A stretch of DNA of 64,000 nucleotides from Dolomedes plantarius. Lineage: Eukaryota > Arthropoda > Arachnida > Araneae > Dolomedidae. Below are positions 37,451 to 51,558 of this stretch, piece after piece (position 1 is the stretch's first letter; each line of letters begins with the position of its first letter). Where the stretch lies: positions 186,027,781 to 186,091,780 of the forward strand of contig OU015496.1 in NCBI GenBank assembly GCA_907164885.2. Direction: 5' to 3'. The position numbers were made by a program, and so were the translations under genes. The notes under the pieces are model-generated. The model was not told where the DNA came from. It saw only the letters and a program-made list of their open reading frames with translations, and made no database searches.

Positions 37451-38410
37451 TTTTTTTTATAGATGTTGATGTCACTTATCACTTAGTGGACCCTACTTGT
37501 GGGACATTTTCTGCTTAAGACCGCGGTGCACTAACCCTATTGGCTTTGCTCATGTCAACGTTAACTTATGGACAAAATGTGTCCAACGATTGCCGACTTG
37601 GATTGAAAGATTTTTTTTATAGATGTTGATGTCACTTATCACTTAGTGGACCCTACTTGTGGGACATTTTCTGCTTAAGACCGCGGTGCACTAACCCTAT
37701 TGGCTTTGCTCATGTCAACGTTAACTTATGGACAAAATGTGTCCAACGATTGCCGACTTGGATTGAAAGATTTTTTTTATAGATGTTGATGTCACTTATC
37801 ACTTAGTGGACCCTACTTGTGGGACATTTTCTGCTTAAGACCGCGGTGCACTAACCCTATTGGCTTTGCTCATGTCAACGTTAACTTATGGACAAAATGT
37901 GTCCAACGATTGCCGACTTGGATTGAAAGATTTTTTTTATAGATGTTGATGTCACTTATCACTTAGTGGACCCTACTTGTGGGACATTTTCTGCTTAAGA
38001 CCGCGGTGCACTAACCCTATTGGCTTTGCTCATGTCAACGTTAACTTATGGACAAAATGTGTCCAACGATTGCCGACTTGGATTGAAAGATTTTTTTTAT
38101 AGATGTTGATGTCACTTATCACTTAGTGGACCCTACTTGTGGGGCATTTTCTGCTTAAGACCGCGGTGCACTAACCCTATTGGCTTTGCTCATGTCAACG
38201 TTAACTTATGGACAAAATGTGTCCAACGATTGCCGACTTGGATTGAAAGATTTTTTTTATAGATGTTGATGTCACTTATCACTTAGTGGACCCTACTTGT
38301 GGGACATTTTCTGCTTAAGACCGCGGTGCACTAACCCTATTGGCTTTGCTCATGTCAACGTTAACTTATGGACAAAATGTGTCCAACGATTGCCGACTTG
38401 GATTGAAAGA
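37451..38410. repeat. 160-bp satellite, six units, born from a MITE left end
   Basis: TTTTTTTTATAGATGTTGAT recurs at 37451, 37611, 37771, 37931, 38091 and 38251, exactly 160 apart, and the series closes at 38410. Units are almost identical; one substitution is seen, GGGGCATT near 38142. Each unit is about 54 bases of flanking DNA plus about 106 bases of the MITE left end, starting TTAAGACCGCGGTGCACTAA. Confidence 0.97.
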
Positions 38411-38742
38411 TTTTTTTTTAGGTTGTACTCCGTAATAGAGAAATAAATATCACACTTTGAGGCATTTTTCGTTTTTAAAAAATGCAAATAACATTTTTAA
38501 ATTTAAATTATTCGGGGGGGGGGAATCTGGTATAGCGTGTTTTAAACGCTCATAAATTCCTTTGGTGGACAAAATTCATAAAACGAATCCTGTTGCAAGG
38601 TGCGGAAAAGTTCAGGCTCTCTGAAAATACCATTTTTATTGAATTATCAGCATTTATGTAACTGTAAATAGTAGACAAATTTTCTCCGTAGGTTAACATT
38701 GAGGTGAGCGAATCCAATAAAGTTAGTACACAGCAGCTTTAA
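37515..38742. mobile_element. TTAA MITE family, copy 2, carrying the 160-bp array
   Basis: The left terminus at 37515 (TTAAGACC...) pairs with the right terminus ending GTTAGTACACAGCAGCTTTAA at 38742. Without the five extra tandem units the element would be about 430 bases, the size of the 61.5 kb copy. The body after 38410 follows the family consensus. Confidence 0.85.
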
Positions 38743-39368
38743 CTAATCTCACTTCTCAAAATGTTCTCTCAACTTCATGGAAACACTGTAATTCCACCTG
38801 CCGCAACAGGTCTATTCTACGTGCTTTGATATTTTCAAAAAGTATTGGAATTTATTCCTGTCATTTGGTTGACTCCAACAGTTAGGATAAATTCCACGTG
38901 GGAGTCCCTAAATGCAGTGACTGCAGTTGTAGTGAATTGCCTGTATTTATGATTCTTTCCAACTGTACAGGCGACCACTGACTGAAAGCTGTTCCCAAAA
39001 GTGCATGTAGAATTAATTCCTCTCCAGAACATTTTTTTTCAATCCCATTCGATGCAGGAATACGCATTACTGTGCTGATTTTGAACTACAACCGAAAAAA
39101 TCACATAACGCACAGTTAAACATGGTCACTTGGAGTCTGTATGGCATGGGAAGAACTGAATACAAACAATCTGTGTAGATCGTCTGTACGGCCTGAGAGA
39201 GACAAAAGAGATACATAGTGAAAATATGATTTGGTATCAGGCAACGAATTTCTAATTGTGTTCAAAACAATGTCAAAACAGGCATTAAAAATGTTTATTT
39301 CAAAGATAAAATTTTTTCGTTCAAACCGCTGACCTAAATTGCTATTTAATCATCAAGCAACTAATAAG
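38743..39368. other. No recognised feature
   Basis: Unique DNA between a MITE and a Tc1-like element. Short minus-strand frames at 38835-39067 have no motif. Confidence 0.4.
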
Positions 39369-39370
39369 TA

Positions 39371-40780
39371 CACTGCTGGCCACTGTAAATGCAACACCCT
39401 GAAGGAAACATGCAAATAACATGAAATTTACAACATGCATTAGCGGAGGTGAGATATGCAAATGATTAGAATTTCAGCGCAGACGCACATCACGCGCGCC
39501 TGTGGCGCCACTTCAAAGCGCTATTTAAGGCTTGGAGATTTCGACGATTTCAAGTTCGGCAATTGTGTTTTTCTTGTGGTTTTTTCAAAAAAACGATCAA
39601 TTATGCCTCGTCGAAAACAGCGATCATCTTTTGATCAAGTATCCGAGTTCGACAGAGGACGGATAGTGGCCTGCCGAGATTGTGGATTATCTTTCAGGGA
39701 AATCGGTAGTCGTGTTGGACGAAACCAAACAACTGTAATGCGGATATGTGATCGTTGGATGCAGGAGGGTACGACGGACCGCCATGTTCGATCGCATCCA
39801 CCTCAGCGCACCACTTCACGTGATGACAGGCAAATTGTGCGTATGGCAGTGACGGATCGCTCAGTCACATCACGAACCATAGCACAGCACATGCAGTCTA
39901 TAACGCATCATCCAGTGTCTGCGCGTACCATTCGACGCCGTTTACAGCAGAGTGGTCTGTCCGCAAGACGTCCATTGCTTTGTGTACCCTTGACGCAGAA
40001 CCACAGACGTCTCCGCCGCCAATGGTGCGATGACAGAAGGATGTGGACGGCAGAATGGAATGAAATTGTCTTTACTGACGAGTCACGCTTCTGTCTGCAA
40101 CACCACGATGGTCGCATTCGAGTCTGGAGACACCGTGAAGAGAGGATGCTGAACAGCTGCGTTATGCACCGCCACACTGGTCCTGCACCGGGTATTATGG
40201 TATGGGGCGGTATTGGATATCACTCTCGCACACCTCTAGTACGCATTGCCGGTACTTTAAACAGCCAGCGCTACATCTCCGAGGTGTTGGAGCCAGTTGT
40301 CCTATCTTTACCTTCAGGGCTTGCCCACAGCCATATTTCAACAGGATAATGCGCGACCACACGTGGCACGCATTGTCCAACGGTTCTTCGTCAATCGCCA
40401 GATTGAATTGCTTCCCTGGCCGCCTCGCTCTCCGGATCTTTCGCCGATAGAAAACATGTGGTCCATGGTTGCTCTACGATTGACCCAGATTCCATCCCCA
40501 GCTGCCACAGCAGATCAACTTTAGCAACGTGTGGAAGCTGCTTGGTCTGCTATACCCCAAGAACTCATCCAAAGTCTCTTTGAATCAATGCCGAGGCGTG
40601 TGGCAGCGGTGATCTCCAACAATGGCGGCTACTCTGGCTACTGATTTTGGCAGGAACCACACTTCACAGAAGTCTATAAATTTAATCATTTGATACTTGG
40701 TCAACATGTTATCTACAAAATAAATTTTGTTGTGATATCTCTTGTCTTTCTTGGTGTTGCAATTTGGGTGGCCAGCAGTG
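39371..40780 (+). mobile_element. Tc1-like DNA transposon (DD34E), complete ends, broken gene
   Basis: The left end CACTGCTGGCCACTGTAAAT and the right end GGTGTTGCAATTTGGGTGGC to CAGCAGTG are inverted repeats of about 28 bases with a few mismatches. TA flanks are at 39369-39370 and 40781-40782. At 1410 bases it is of full length. Confidence 0.93.
39603..40644 (+). pseudogene. Tc1-like transposase (Tcb-like), one frameshift and one stop
   Basis: The start is taken as ATG 39603 (MPRRKQRSSFDQ), because that is where family similarity begins. An in-frame upstream ATG at 39456 lies in the element's 5' region. Paired helix-turn-helix domains occupy residues 10-115. The DDE catalytic triad is FTDESRF, FQQDNARPH and SPDLSPIENMW, with 34 residues between the second Asp and the Glu. 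A one-base insertion near 40305 shifts the frame, and a TAG at 40522-40524 (probably a former Trp) cuts the last 40 codons, which end SNNGGYSGY at 40641. The total of about 347 codons is normal length. It is inactive, but the damage is light, so the insertion is fairly young. Confidence 0.93.
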
Positions 40781-40782
40781 TA

Positions 40783-41914
40783 TTTAAGGATTATCCATTA
40801 CAAAGATTCACATAGGTGATATACAGGAAAATAAGATTAAACAGGAACATCGTCTTAAATGATAATTTTGCTCATCGGCAGAACCTAGCCTCTTGTATCC
40901 ATGACGTCACAGCCCCTGCCTTTCGCTGCATCATCTGATAATGCTGTTATATATATATATATATATATAAAGATATTTTGTATATATATTATAGCAGTAT
41001 TATTTAAATTTAAAAGTGGACAATTTTCAGTCGAAGTAGATTTTTTGCCCTAATGAAGAGTTTAAGATTATCTGAGGAGAAATAACTACGAGGAAAAGAG
41101 GCAAAGACTTGGTTAAAATAAGATCCCCCACTCGACATTACTCACAGGCTGTCATAGTGTAGGTTAAAATTCAAAAAATGAATCTAATGGAAGATCGACT
41201 CTTTGCATATGGAACCGTATTGACAATTAATGTGCGACGCTATAGTGATGCAATTAGAAGGCCCAGTTAGGCTTGCTTCCTTAACATGTAACTTAAGAAT
41301 TACAGCAAATTAGGATTTCCAACATAAAAAATCTTCCTCCTACGTACTATTACCTTGGTGCGAACTAATGACGAATTAAGAATGTTTTCAAGCTTTACTC
41401 ATTTTCTGTTCAGTTACTTTCATTTTCAATTTCATTTACGTGTAATGAGGAATGTTTTCATGGCCGTTGTCTTTTAGACAGGATGTCCGTCTAGTAATTT
41501 TGGTGTGTAAATTTTTTTAACGCAATATCGGTAATGCACCTAACTAAACCTTCCTTTATCATTCGTTTCAGTCATTCTTTAGATCAGGGAATCCCAAGAT
41601 TTCTCAAATTGGGGTCCTTGAACCACTCGTGCTATATTATGGAAGGCCAAAAAGAAGAAGTGGTGTACATGCGATTATTTTTTTCTTAAAGTATGTTGGT
41701 ATATTTCCTTAACAATACATGACGTTTTTATTTGATGTATTTTTATGTAGAATGAATAGCCTAAATGATTAAAATTCTAAGATTAAAAAATGTTAAATCA
41801 AACATACGACATCTTTTTAAAGTTTACTAGTTTTCAAACTTTTTTTTTTTAATGCGGAGGCACTTGACTTGAGACTTTCGCACAATATACCATAAAAATT
41901 GTTCACTATTTCTT
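40783..41914. other. No recognised feature
   Basis: AT-rich DNA with a short TA run at 40951-40970. GGGGTCC and nearby strings around 41610 resemble decayed hAT ends, without a partner. Confidence 0.4.
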
Positions 41915-42178
41915 ACCTAGGAGCACCATGCATGTGAATCAATATTACCTCCTGGTGCCACCTCAATTTGGACCGAACATACCTAAGGGCGAGAACTGGA
42001 GGGCTCGCACCTTCCCCCATCCTTCCGACCTCATGGAAGGACTTTGTGGTCTACGGATGTAACATGTTGGTATTCGGGGTAGATACGAAGGCATTTAATG
42101 GCTCTCGTTGATATTCGAACTGAGCACCCACCGTCCGAAGCTCAAAGCACTACCACTAGACTGCGTCGAGCCTGTATC
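41915..42178 (-). mobile_element. tRNA-derived SINE, type 2, copy 2 (partial)
   Basis: On the minus strand it starts CAGGCTCGACGCAGTCTAGT, which aligns with the type 2 head, then a diverged body to about 41920. The tail is missing. Confidence 0.65.
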
Positions 42179-42194
42179 GAAACTATAAGAAAAA

Positions 42195-42283
42195 GTTCAG
42201 GTAGTCTCTTCTAACGAAACTACTGCGGGTTATTAAGGTAGGATTACTTATCGTTGTTTACCTCTTTTGTATGTATTATACAT

Positions 42284-42317
<34 letters not shown>

Positions 42318-43570
42318 TGATTGTAAAGAATTCGCCGAATGGTAGCGTAAAAGACGACGATACAATCAAGTAATATATTAAATATTAAACGAAATGATTT
42401 ATTTACAAAGAGAAGAGATCGATGCATTAGGATGATTACACATAATATGACGCTCTAGAGATGACGGTCGGGAACTAAGATGCAAACCATCAGTACATCT
42501 CAGAAGTCTAACCTCGAAAATTCTTTGGCTTCTTACACGGGAAATTAGGACACTCAACAATCTCCTTTGCCGGAATCACGTGCTCGGCCGGCAATCAATT
42601 GTCCAGATCCTTCTGAGATAAAGAACGAGCTATCTCTAATAGCTATACTGTTTCTTCTCGAAACAAATCGACAGGGAGTCGGGATGCTCTGCCTCGCACG
42701 AGGACTTGTACAGAAATCTTAAGTCACGGCTGCAATGCCGGAGAAGCTACCTTCTAGATGCAGGTGTAGGAGCTATCTCTAATAACTAGAACTGTTTCTT
42801 CTAGAAACAAGACGACAGGGAGTCGGGATGCTCTGCCTCGCACGAGGACTTTGTACAGAAATCTTAATCTACGGCTTCAATGCCGGAGTAGCGACCTTCT
42901 AGATGCAGGTCTAGGGGCTAACTGAATTTTGTTAGTTCGCAGTGACGCAACTCGATATTCTGGCACTGCTATCACTCGATATTTAAAAGGGTTTTAATTG
43001 GCGCCTTTAAAGTGACATCACTTTTCGGAGGTCCGATTGGTGAGCCACTTCCTTCGTCATCAGATCATCTGATTGCTTTAAGTCGCTTAATTTCCCCCGA
43101 TCATCATCGATCAAGGGGCTGACCGGTCCCCTAAAATGTCCTTTCAACTTTATGTCTCGATCTTAGACACACAGGCGCCTCGCTACCAGGTTGGTATTTT
43201 CGGGGAGCGCTTTGTTCCGCCGCTCTGTTGTCTAGCTGCGTCGCCTCGGGATTCCATGGTTGAGCCTTCTGTTGGGACGTGAATTGAATGAGAGGGTTTT
43301 GCTCTAAATTGGGAGAATCAATGAATTCTTCACAATATATATCAATATATATATATATCAATATATATATATATATATATATGTATGTTTGTTAAAATTT
43401 CGACGCATCTTGGTACTTTTCTGTGTATCTTGTCCAAGCGATAGACTGGGTTTGGCGCGCTGCCAAAATTATAACTAGCGAGGACGGATGGACGGACAGT
43501 TTCAGCGTCTGAAATTTTCCTTTCCGCGGGACCGTTATGGAGGAACGTAATCCTACGTTAAAAGTAAATA
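42195..43570 (-). mobile_element. Repeat family X, copy 2, split by an LTR
   Basis: The reverse strand matches 19814-20025 in two parts, 43570-43385 and 42290-42195. The join lies in CA/TA microsatellite DNA that now holds the LTR at 42322-43334. Shared strings include TTTTGGCAGCGCGCCAAA and GGTTATTAAGGTAGG on the plus strand. Confidence 0.65.
42322..43334 (-). mobile_element. Solo LTR of a retrotransposon
   Basis: Ends TGTAAAGAATTC and GAATTCTTCACA are inverted with one mismatch and give the TG...CA borders of an LTR. On the minus strand an AATAAA lies at 42403-42398, about 76 bases before the 3' border, where an LTR polyadenylation signal belongs. It contains a 143-base direct duplication (units start at 42627 and 42770). 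No gag or pol is present. The minus-strand frame at 43131-43361 is incidental. Confidence 0.7.
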
Positions 43571-44237
43571 AATGCTTCGTCTAATGTAACTTTGAAACAA
43601 CCAGTTTGTGGAAATATAGCTTTAAGGAAAACATTTTGATATGAAAGTCCTACTCCGCATGAATTCCATTCTTATACTTACTGTCTGGGGGAACGAGAAA
43701 TGAAAATGAACATTCTTAAAATAATGTAGCAGTAAAAGGCATTTAGTTTATTATTGTCCTTGTATAAACTGATGCACACAAACACACACTAGATTTGCGC
43801 ATGTAACCAAAACTCAAATCGTGCCATTGAGGAAAAATATGATCTTCAAAGATCGCAAGATAGCGCAAGAAGTTTATCTCCATTAAATGGCAATTAACAT
43901 TTTGTCTCCAGGGACGGAGTTCCCGATCAATTAATTTTTTTCCCCGTGTAAAGGGAAATCTCGTTAAAGAGCCCCTAGTGACATCAAGTGTTCTTTAAGA
44001 TGAAAGAACGTGCTGTTGCCTGACTTTAATTATTCTGCTCATGAAAGAAAAAAAAATCATACCCCTGGTATGCAAAATTTTTTTATATCGTTTTTTGAAC
44101 AATTAATGGTAAAATCATAGTCTTTCTTCTAACTTATCGGTTAGTTAAAAGGAAAAGATGCTGGATTCCTGGACTACAGTTAAGAATCGTTTCTTTAGCC
44201 ACATCCCCGCTTTTTACCCATGTTATTTACCTGTTGA
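43390..44237. other. Tail of family X then unassigned DNA
   Basis: To 43570 this is family X sequence. From there to 44237 I see nothing recognisable. Confidence 0.4.
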
Positions 44238-44835
44238 CACAGGGCGCGGTGGCCTAGTTTGCAAGAGCAGCGGGCCAGTGATCTGAACGTTCCTGGTTCG
44301 AAGCTTGTCGCTGACCTCGTAGCCAAACCTAACCAAACCAAACTAATCATCCCCCCCCCCCTCTTAGCCACTTGAATGTGTTCGCTGTCTTTCTGATTCT
44401 GGTAAATGAAACAATATTGTACACAATATCTCCAATTTATTTAGGTGCCTGTAATTCATCATTCGTACTTTTACTATAGAGTTTTGGTAAGTTATCTTCT
44501 AGGTTTTGGAACGGTAAAAAACTACCCTATAAAAATTCATTATGCTGCAAATCCGCCGCCATGTTTACTAATTGTGGCCGGGGCACGCAAAATAGGTCGT
44601 GGCTGCAATGTCCTCCAAGTTCTCAAACTTACCTCTGGAGGTGCGGGGTCAAGTGTTCCGGTCTCGTCACTTGACTAGGTTCAAAATTACGGGACCGGTC
44701 ATTTAGCCAAGTCGGACTCCGACCCTTGTAGTGCTAATTCAAAACAGGAGCCGCCCCTTTCAGCCCAATAGCCTATTAGGACCTGGTGAATGGAACCTCC
44801 AACCGGGGGGCATTAGCAACAACAATAACAACATG
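44238..44835 (+). mobile_element. tRNA-derived SINE, type 1, with internal insertion
   Basis: The head GGCGCGGTGGCCTAGTTTGC carries an A box, and GGTTCGAAGC (about 44296) a B box. The body matching 2776-3147 resumes at about 44560 (AATCCGCCGCCATGT) and continues to an AACAACAATAACAAC tail near 44817-44832. About 240 bases between 44315 and 44555 have no counterpart and look inserted. Confidence 0.68.
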
Positions 44836-44942
44836 TCGACGCAAAAAAAAAAAAATCATGAACCAAAATTTTATTTAATTCAGTTCCTTTTGCAAGGTAT
44901 TGCATCATTATGATTTTCTATTCGTCAACCTGTATTTTACAG

Positions 44943-45083
44943 GTCGCTTTCCTCACTGCCAAATTTTACCAAACTTCAGTTAACCTTACGCTCTATTCTG
45001 TCGGAATGCAAGAAAAAGGCTTGCCAGTTCCTGATTGGAATGATGACGCAAGCAAGATACTAAGCATGAGAGTGAAATCCGAG
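44943..45083 (+). CDS. Weak exon candidate, product unknown
   Basis: A TGTATTTTACAG acceptor-like string precedes 47 open codons in phase 0 ending GAG before GTGTGC. The peptide (QEKGLPVPDWNDDASKILSM near its middle) has a plausible composition but no recognised domain. The donor match is poor and no neighbouring exons are seen, so this may be chance. Confidence 0.2.
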
Positions 45084-45127
45084 GTGTGCGTGAGTTTTCC
45101 AATCAAGACTGTGATTTTCGAAACTCT

Positions 45128-45241
45128 CTAGGGCTTTTAGTCTCGGGAGAGACAAAAATTTCGCCGTGGCCGTTGGTAGATTTTACAAATATATGTCACG
45201 ATGACGCCATTTTCGCATCCCTCGAGACTAAGACGCTAGGT
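45128..45241. repeat. Imperfect fold-back, MITE-like
   Basis: CTAGGGCTTTTAGTCTCGGG at left is echoed inverted by CCCTCGAGACTAAGACGCTA at right, with similarity running further in through AAAATTTCG/ATTTTCG. It may be a small decayed MITE. Confidence 0.4.
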
Positions 45242-45965
45242 TTCAGATTTGCGAGACAAATAGAATTAGCGAATATATAAGTTTAATGTTACGTGTAGGA
45301 AGTAATTAGGTGGAACAGAGGTTTTGAATTTAACTTTAGAAAAGGTGAAGTGGGGCTCCGAGGGAGATAATATTTTGTACACCAGGTATTCTTTTCCACA
45401 CTTTGAAAAGTGCGGTCAAATCGAGAAACAAATAAAATTTAGTTTGTTTCTGAAACGATATTACACCATTTTGTTTGGCATCGGCCTCCATTAAGTCAGA
45501 CAGTTTTAAATAATGAGTTGTGTCTTTATTATTCTCATTGCATCAATATCATCTAAATTGGCTAACCTAAATGCTCACTGCTTCTATTGACGCAAACGCA
45601 TCGTATTCTTTTGTTGATACGAACGTATCGTCGCAATATTCCTACTCTAGGTTGCAGTCGAACATGGGGCGGCTAGAAAATTCAAAAGCACCCTCGGGAA
45701 TTTTTTGGTGGAAATGGGGCTGAGTGGACATAAATCCTATACTATCTCCTATAGGTGTTTCTAAAAATTACTGTGTATATTTGCATAGAATACTGAGTGT
45801 GCACGGGTCTCAGTAAAACTGTGGGTACTCGCATTAGTGCTTTCCAATAATACTGATTGGAAAAGTCGATTGTATTTTATACCGACGCCATTATGGTTAT
45901 ATATCCAAGATTACATATCAATCTGTCCACTTCGACGAGAGCTACTTCAGCATAAGCAATCAATT
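45242..45965. other. No recognised feature
   Basis: Unique DNA with no long frames or repeats. Confidence 0.4.
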
Positions 45966-46511
45966 TTAACGAAACCATTGTTGTAGAGAGCTAAAAGCAT
46001 CCTGCCGGACTCTCTTATCTGCGCCTGTTGACAGGTACATTTCATCAGCCTCCTTTTTCAAACACAATATGTCTATTTTCTTCGATTTCGACGTGCCGAA
46101 TCGGGTTTCCATCTGCGAGAGAACACGAGATTCACGTCCTCGTCTGGCGTGAACCCTGCTCGACCCTTCCCGTAACGGAAGCCTTTCACCCTCTTTCGAT
46201 CGCTTGTTCTTACCACAGTGGTCCCTTTTGTTCAGTGCAAAGAAGCGCCTCTGTTTTCTGCGTCTATTTATTCTGGCCTTCGAGCTAAAAACCGAAGGCC
46301 GTTCAACTTCCTCGCCTGTGACGCACAACACTGGGGTCGACCAGACAAACGCGAACCAAATCTCTCTTTCTCTTAAAGCCCTTTTTCTTTTTCTGTCCAA
46401 AAACAGATAAACGTCCTTCTCAGAGGCAGCTCTTATCTGGGGCTTCGAAACAGCGCTTCTGCAAAAGGCTCCGAACTGAGTGAGCTCCAGTGACGCTATC
46501 TGTGATTCCAT
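45966..46511 (-). CDS. Unrecognised 181-codon open frame in GC-rich DNA
   Basis: This is the longest open frame in the window not tied to a transposon. The peptide is very rich in Arg and Lys (RKRKRALREREIW, RRRKQRRFF, KNKRSKEGERL), with no domain, signal peptide or membrane segment I can name. Plus-strand frames at 46028-46410 overlap it, and such frames arise by chance in GC-rich islands. No splice sites or start context support it. Confidence 0.2.
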   Translation of the reverse strand: MESQIASLELTQFGAFCRSAVSKPQIRAASEKDVYLFLDRKRKRALREREIWFAFVWSTPVLCVTGEEVERPSVFSSKARINRRRKQRRFFALNKRDHCGKNKRSKEGERLPLREGSSRVHARRGRESRVLSQMETRFGTSKSKKIDILCLKKEADEMYLSTGADKRVRQDAFSSLQQWFR

Positions 46512-48082
<1,571 letters not shown>

Positions 48083-48098
48083 TATATATATATATATA

Positions 48099-48835
<737 letters not shown>

Positions 48836-49725
48836 GCAACACATCTTAAGCAATTACAAAATTAAAATGTAACTCATATCAATATTAATCTTTAGACATT
48901 ATGATGCGTAATTGGTGGTTTCATCAGTAAAAAAGACTGGAGAACCTTAGGTGTTCGTGAAATGCTTACATATTTTACAAGTTATGGTAACACCAGGCTT
49001 CAAGTGTTGAAAGTCATTGGTTTATTAGTCAGAATTCTCTAAACTGAAAGTTGCGTCTACAGAAAGGGTAACAACTGCGATGTTTATTGTTCATTTGTTG
49101 GCATTGGCATCAATAAAAAGACACTGCAAGTATACTATTAAACTTTTATGATATAAAAGTTGGAAATACTATGAATACAGAGCCCTTAAAATCCACCACG
49201 ATCTAGAGCCTGAAATGTTAATAAGCCCCGTAAGAAAAGTTTGAATGTCAATGATTTTTTTATCGTTAATCATACAAAAATTTCATTTGCCTTGTCAATG
49301 AAATTGTGCCAGCCCCAACAATAAAGGATTCATTTATGGAGAAAAAAAATCGACATGATCTAATGTTTATTTTAGATAAACTAATGATGACATCAAAGGG
49401 AAAAAAAGGGATGAAAACAATCTTGAGCAAGACAAACAAGAAAAAATTGGCTATGCTGCCAATGATTTGATGAAAGGCCAACATGGTTTGTAGTTTCTTA
49501 TTTTTTTATGCCTTACAAAAGGAAAACTAACTGCAGCAATTACAGAAAAAAAAGATGAAAATTACTAAGGTCTAGTGTCGGAAAGCTAACTGGTGCGCCC
49601 GTCGATGATAAAGAAAAATTGAAAGCTACTGTATCTGTCGTTCATGATACAAACCTTTGCGGTGCCATCAATGAAAGCGTTATTCATATGGTGAAAACAA
49701 ACAAGATATGGTGTTTTATATAAAA
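48836..49725. other. Possibly degraded coding DNA at 49.26-49.70 kb
   Basis: A plus-strand frame from 49258 to about 49470 (about 65 codons without ATG, including NEIVPAPTIKDSFMEKKN) and another near 49575-49710 (VDDKEKLKATVSVVHDTNLC) have coding-like composition, but stops separate them. This may be a decayed gene or transposon interior. I recognise no family. Confidence 0.25.
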
Positions 49726-49870
49726 CTAGCTGAAAACCCGCGCTTCGCTACGGAGTACATTCAAATTAAATACAACGGTCAATGTATGCAATTAATGCCA
49801 AAAGAAAATAAATATATATATTTATAATAAATGCGACGATCAATGTATACAATTGATGTAAAATAAACAA

Positions 49871-49952
<82 letters not shown>

Positions 49953-50458
49953 GAAAAATCGTAAGGGATATTTATCTTTTTTGGATAATATCCAATCGTC
50001 TGCTGCATTAGAAAGAAAAAGAATAATTTTTTGTCTATTTAGTTGTTATCCACGGGACGATAAATTTGTTTAAAGTACCAGAAAAAGAAATCACGTGATC
50101 AGCATTTAATAAATTAAATTCTAAAAATTTATCTTTAAAAATTCACCAAAAATCAGAAAATTGAGGTAAAGGTTCAAAAAAGATCTCATTTTAAAGGAAT
50201 TTTCATGATCTTTCTCGTGATATAAATTTTATAACCCTCAAATTATTATTTTAAATTAAAACTTTAAAAAAATTTACAAAAACAGCTTAAAAATTTAATT
50301 TTAAAAAATCTAAGAAGAATTTTTCAAAAATCTCTCTCAGTGCACCCCTACACCATAAGAAGAATCGCCATGCAAAATTTCAGCCCTTTAGGTCCAGCGG
50401 TTTGGTCTGTGCGTTGTATGTCAGTCAGTCAGTTACGGAACTGTTTTATATATATAGA
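49726..50458 (-). mobile_element. Non-autonomous Helitron, family 1, copy G
   Basis: On the minus strand, A|TCTATATATATAAAACAGTT (50458) to CAGCTAG|T (49726), with the hairpin intact. It contains an expanded (TA)n of about 70 bases at 49878-49947. Confidence 0.8.
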
Positions 50459-51558
50459 TAGAGCGGTACTGTATATGGAAAATAATGTAAAATCGCCGAG
50501 ACTCATGCCCTGATTTTCTTATGATTGCTGTGTTGTTTATGCAATTATCACAAAACAAAAAAAAATTAGTTGAAAAATACATATTGTCCGAAGAATATAT
50601 TATGAAAAGGAAGAATATCATTGCCGACAGTAAGCGAAGAATACTTATAGTTTTTCCAGAGAAAAACCCAAAGTCTATCATTAGTTATATCATTATTTAA
50701 ATAAAACCCTATTTTAATCACACTCGTAGTTTTTTTTAAAAACATCTGATTACTTCTTTTTTTTATGGTATACGGCACCAGTTTGAATTTTCACCGCTTT
50801 CCGGGTAAACAGAGACTTTAATTAGTACGGATAACCGGGAAATCGAATTGAGGTTAATAATCATGCAAAGGAAGTTGAAAACAACTGAATATTAACGTTT
50901 ATGGTTCAAAAAATTGCGACGCCATAGCAAACATTTATTGATATATTAAAATATGAACGACGATAAGTTATTCATACAGTAAAAAAATAACAAAGTCCAT
51001 TTTTTTTACTTAACATAATGTTTACCGTATTATTATAACCATTTTTTTTATTTTACGTATTATTGAACATATTATTTAACATATTGTTATTATTGTATAA
51101 TTTATGTAGAAACTAATGCGTGTAGCCGACTTATTTTTCCTTCTAGTCAATACTGGGCGGCTGAATAAATCCTCAGTAGACAACGCACGGGTAAAAAAAG
51201 GCGTATTGATACGACTCCGATCAACAATGGGTTAAAAAATAAACTGAACGTGCTATGAGTAAAAAGTGTTAGAAATCACCCGAATCAAAAGTTTGATACA
51301 AAAGTCGGAGATGTCGACGATTAAAAAAAAAGTTTAGAAAACCACTGGGATCTATCACTTATGAAATAATAAAAAAATTTGGAACTAACTATTAGAGTGT
51401 ATTATTGATATAATTGACAGGATAGTTGTGGAAACGCAAAACAGGAAAACACCCACAGTAAAAATTAAAGGGGAAGCAACTAGTTTCAAACTAATTAAAA
51501 GTTCGTCAGTTTTTTATTGTGAAATGCTGTCTGGTCCTACATTATTGATATGCTGAAA
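50459..51558. other. No recognised feature
   Basis: AT-rich DNA with short minus-strand frames lacking motifs. Confidence 0.4.
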
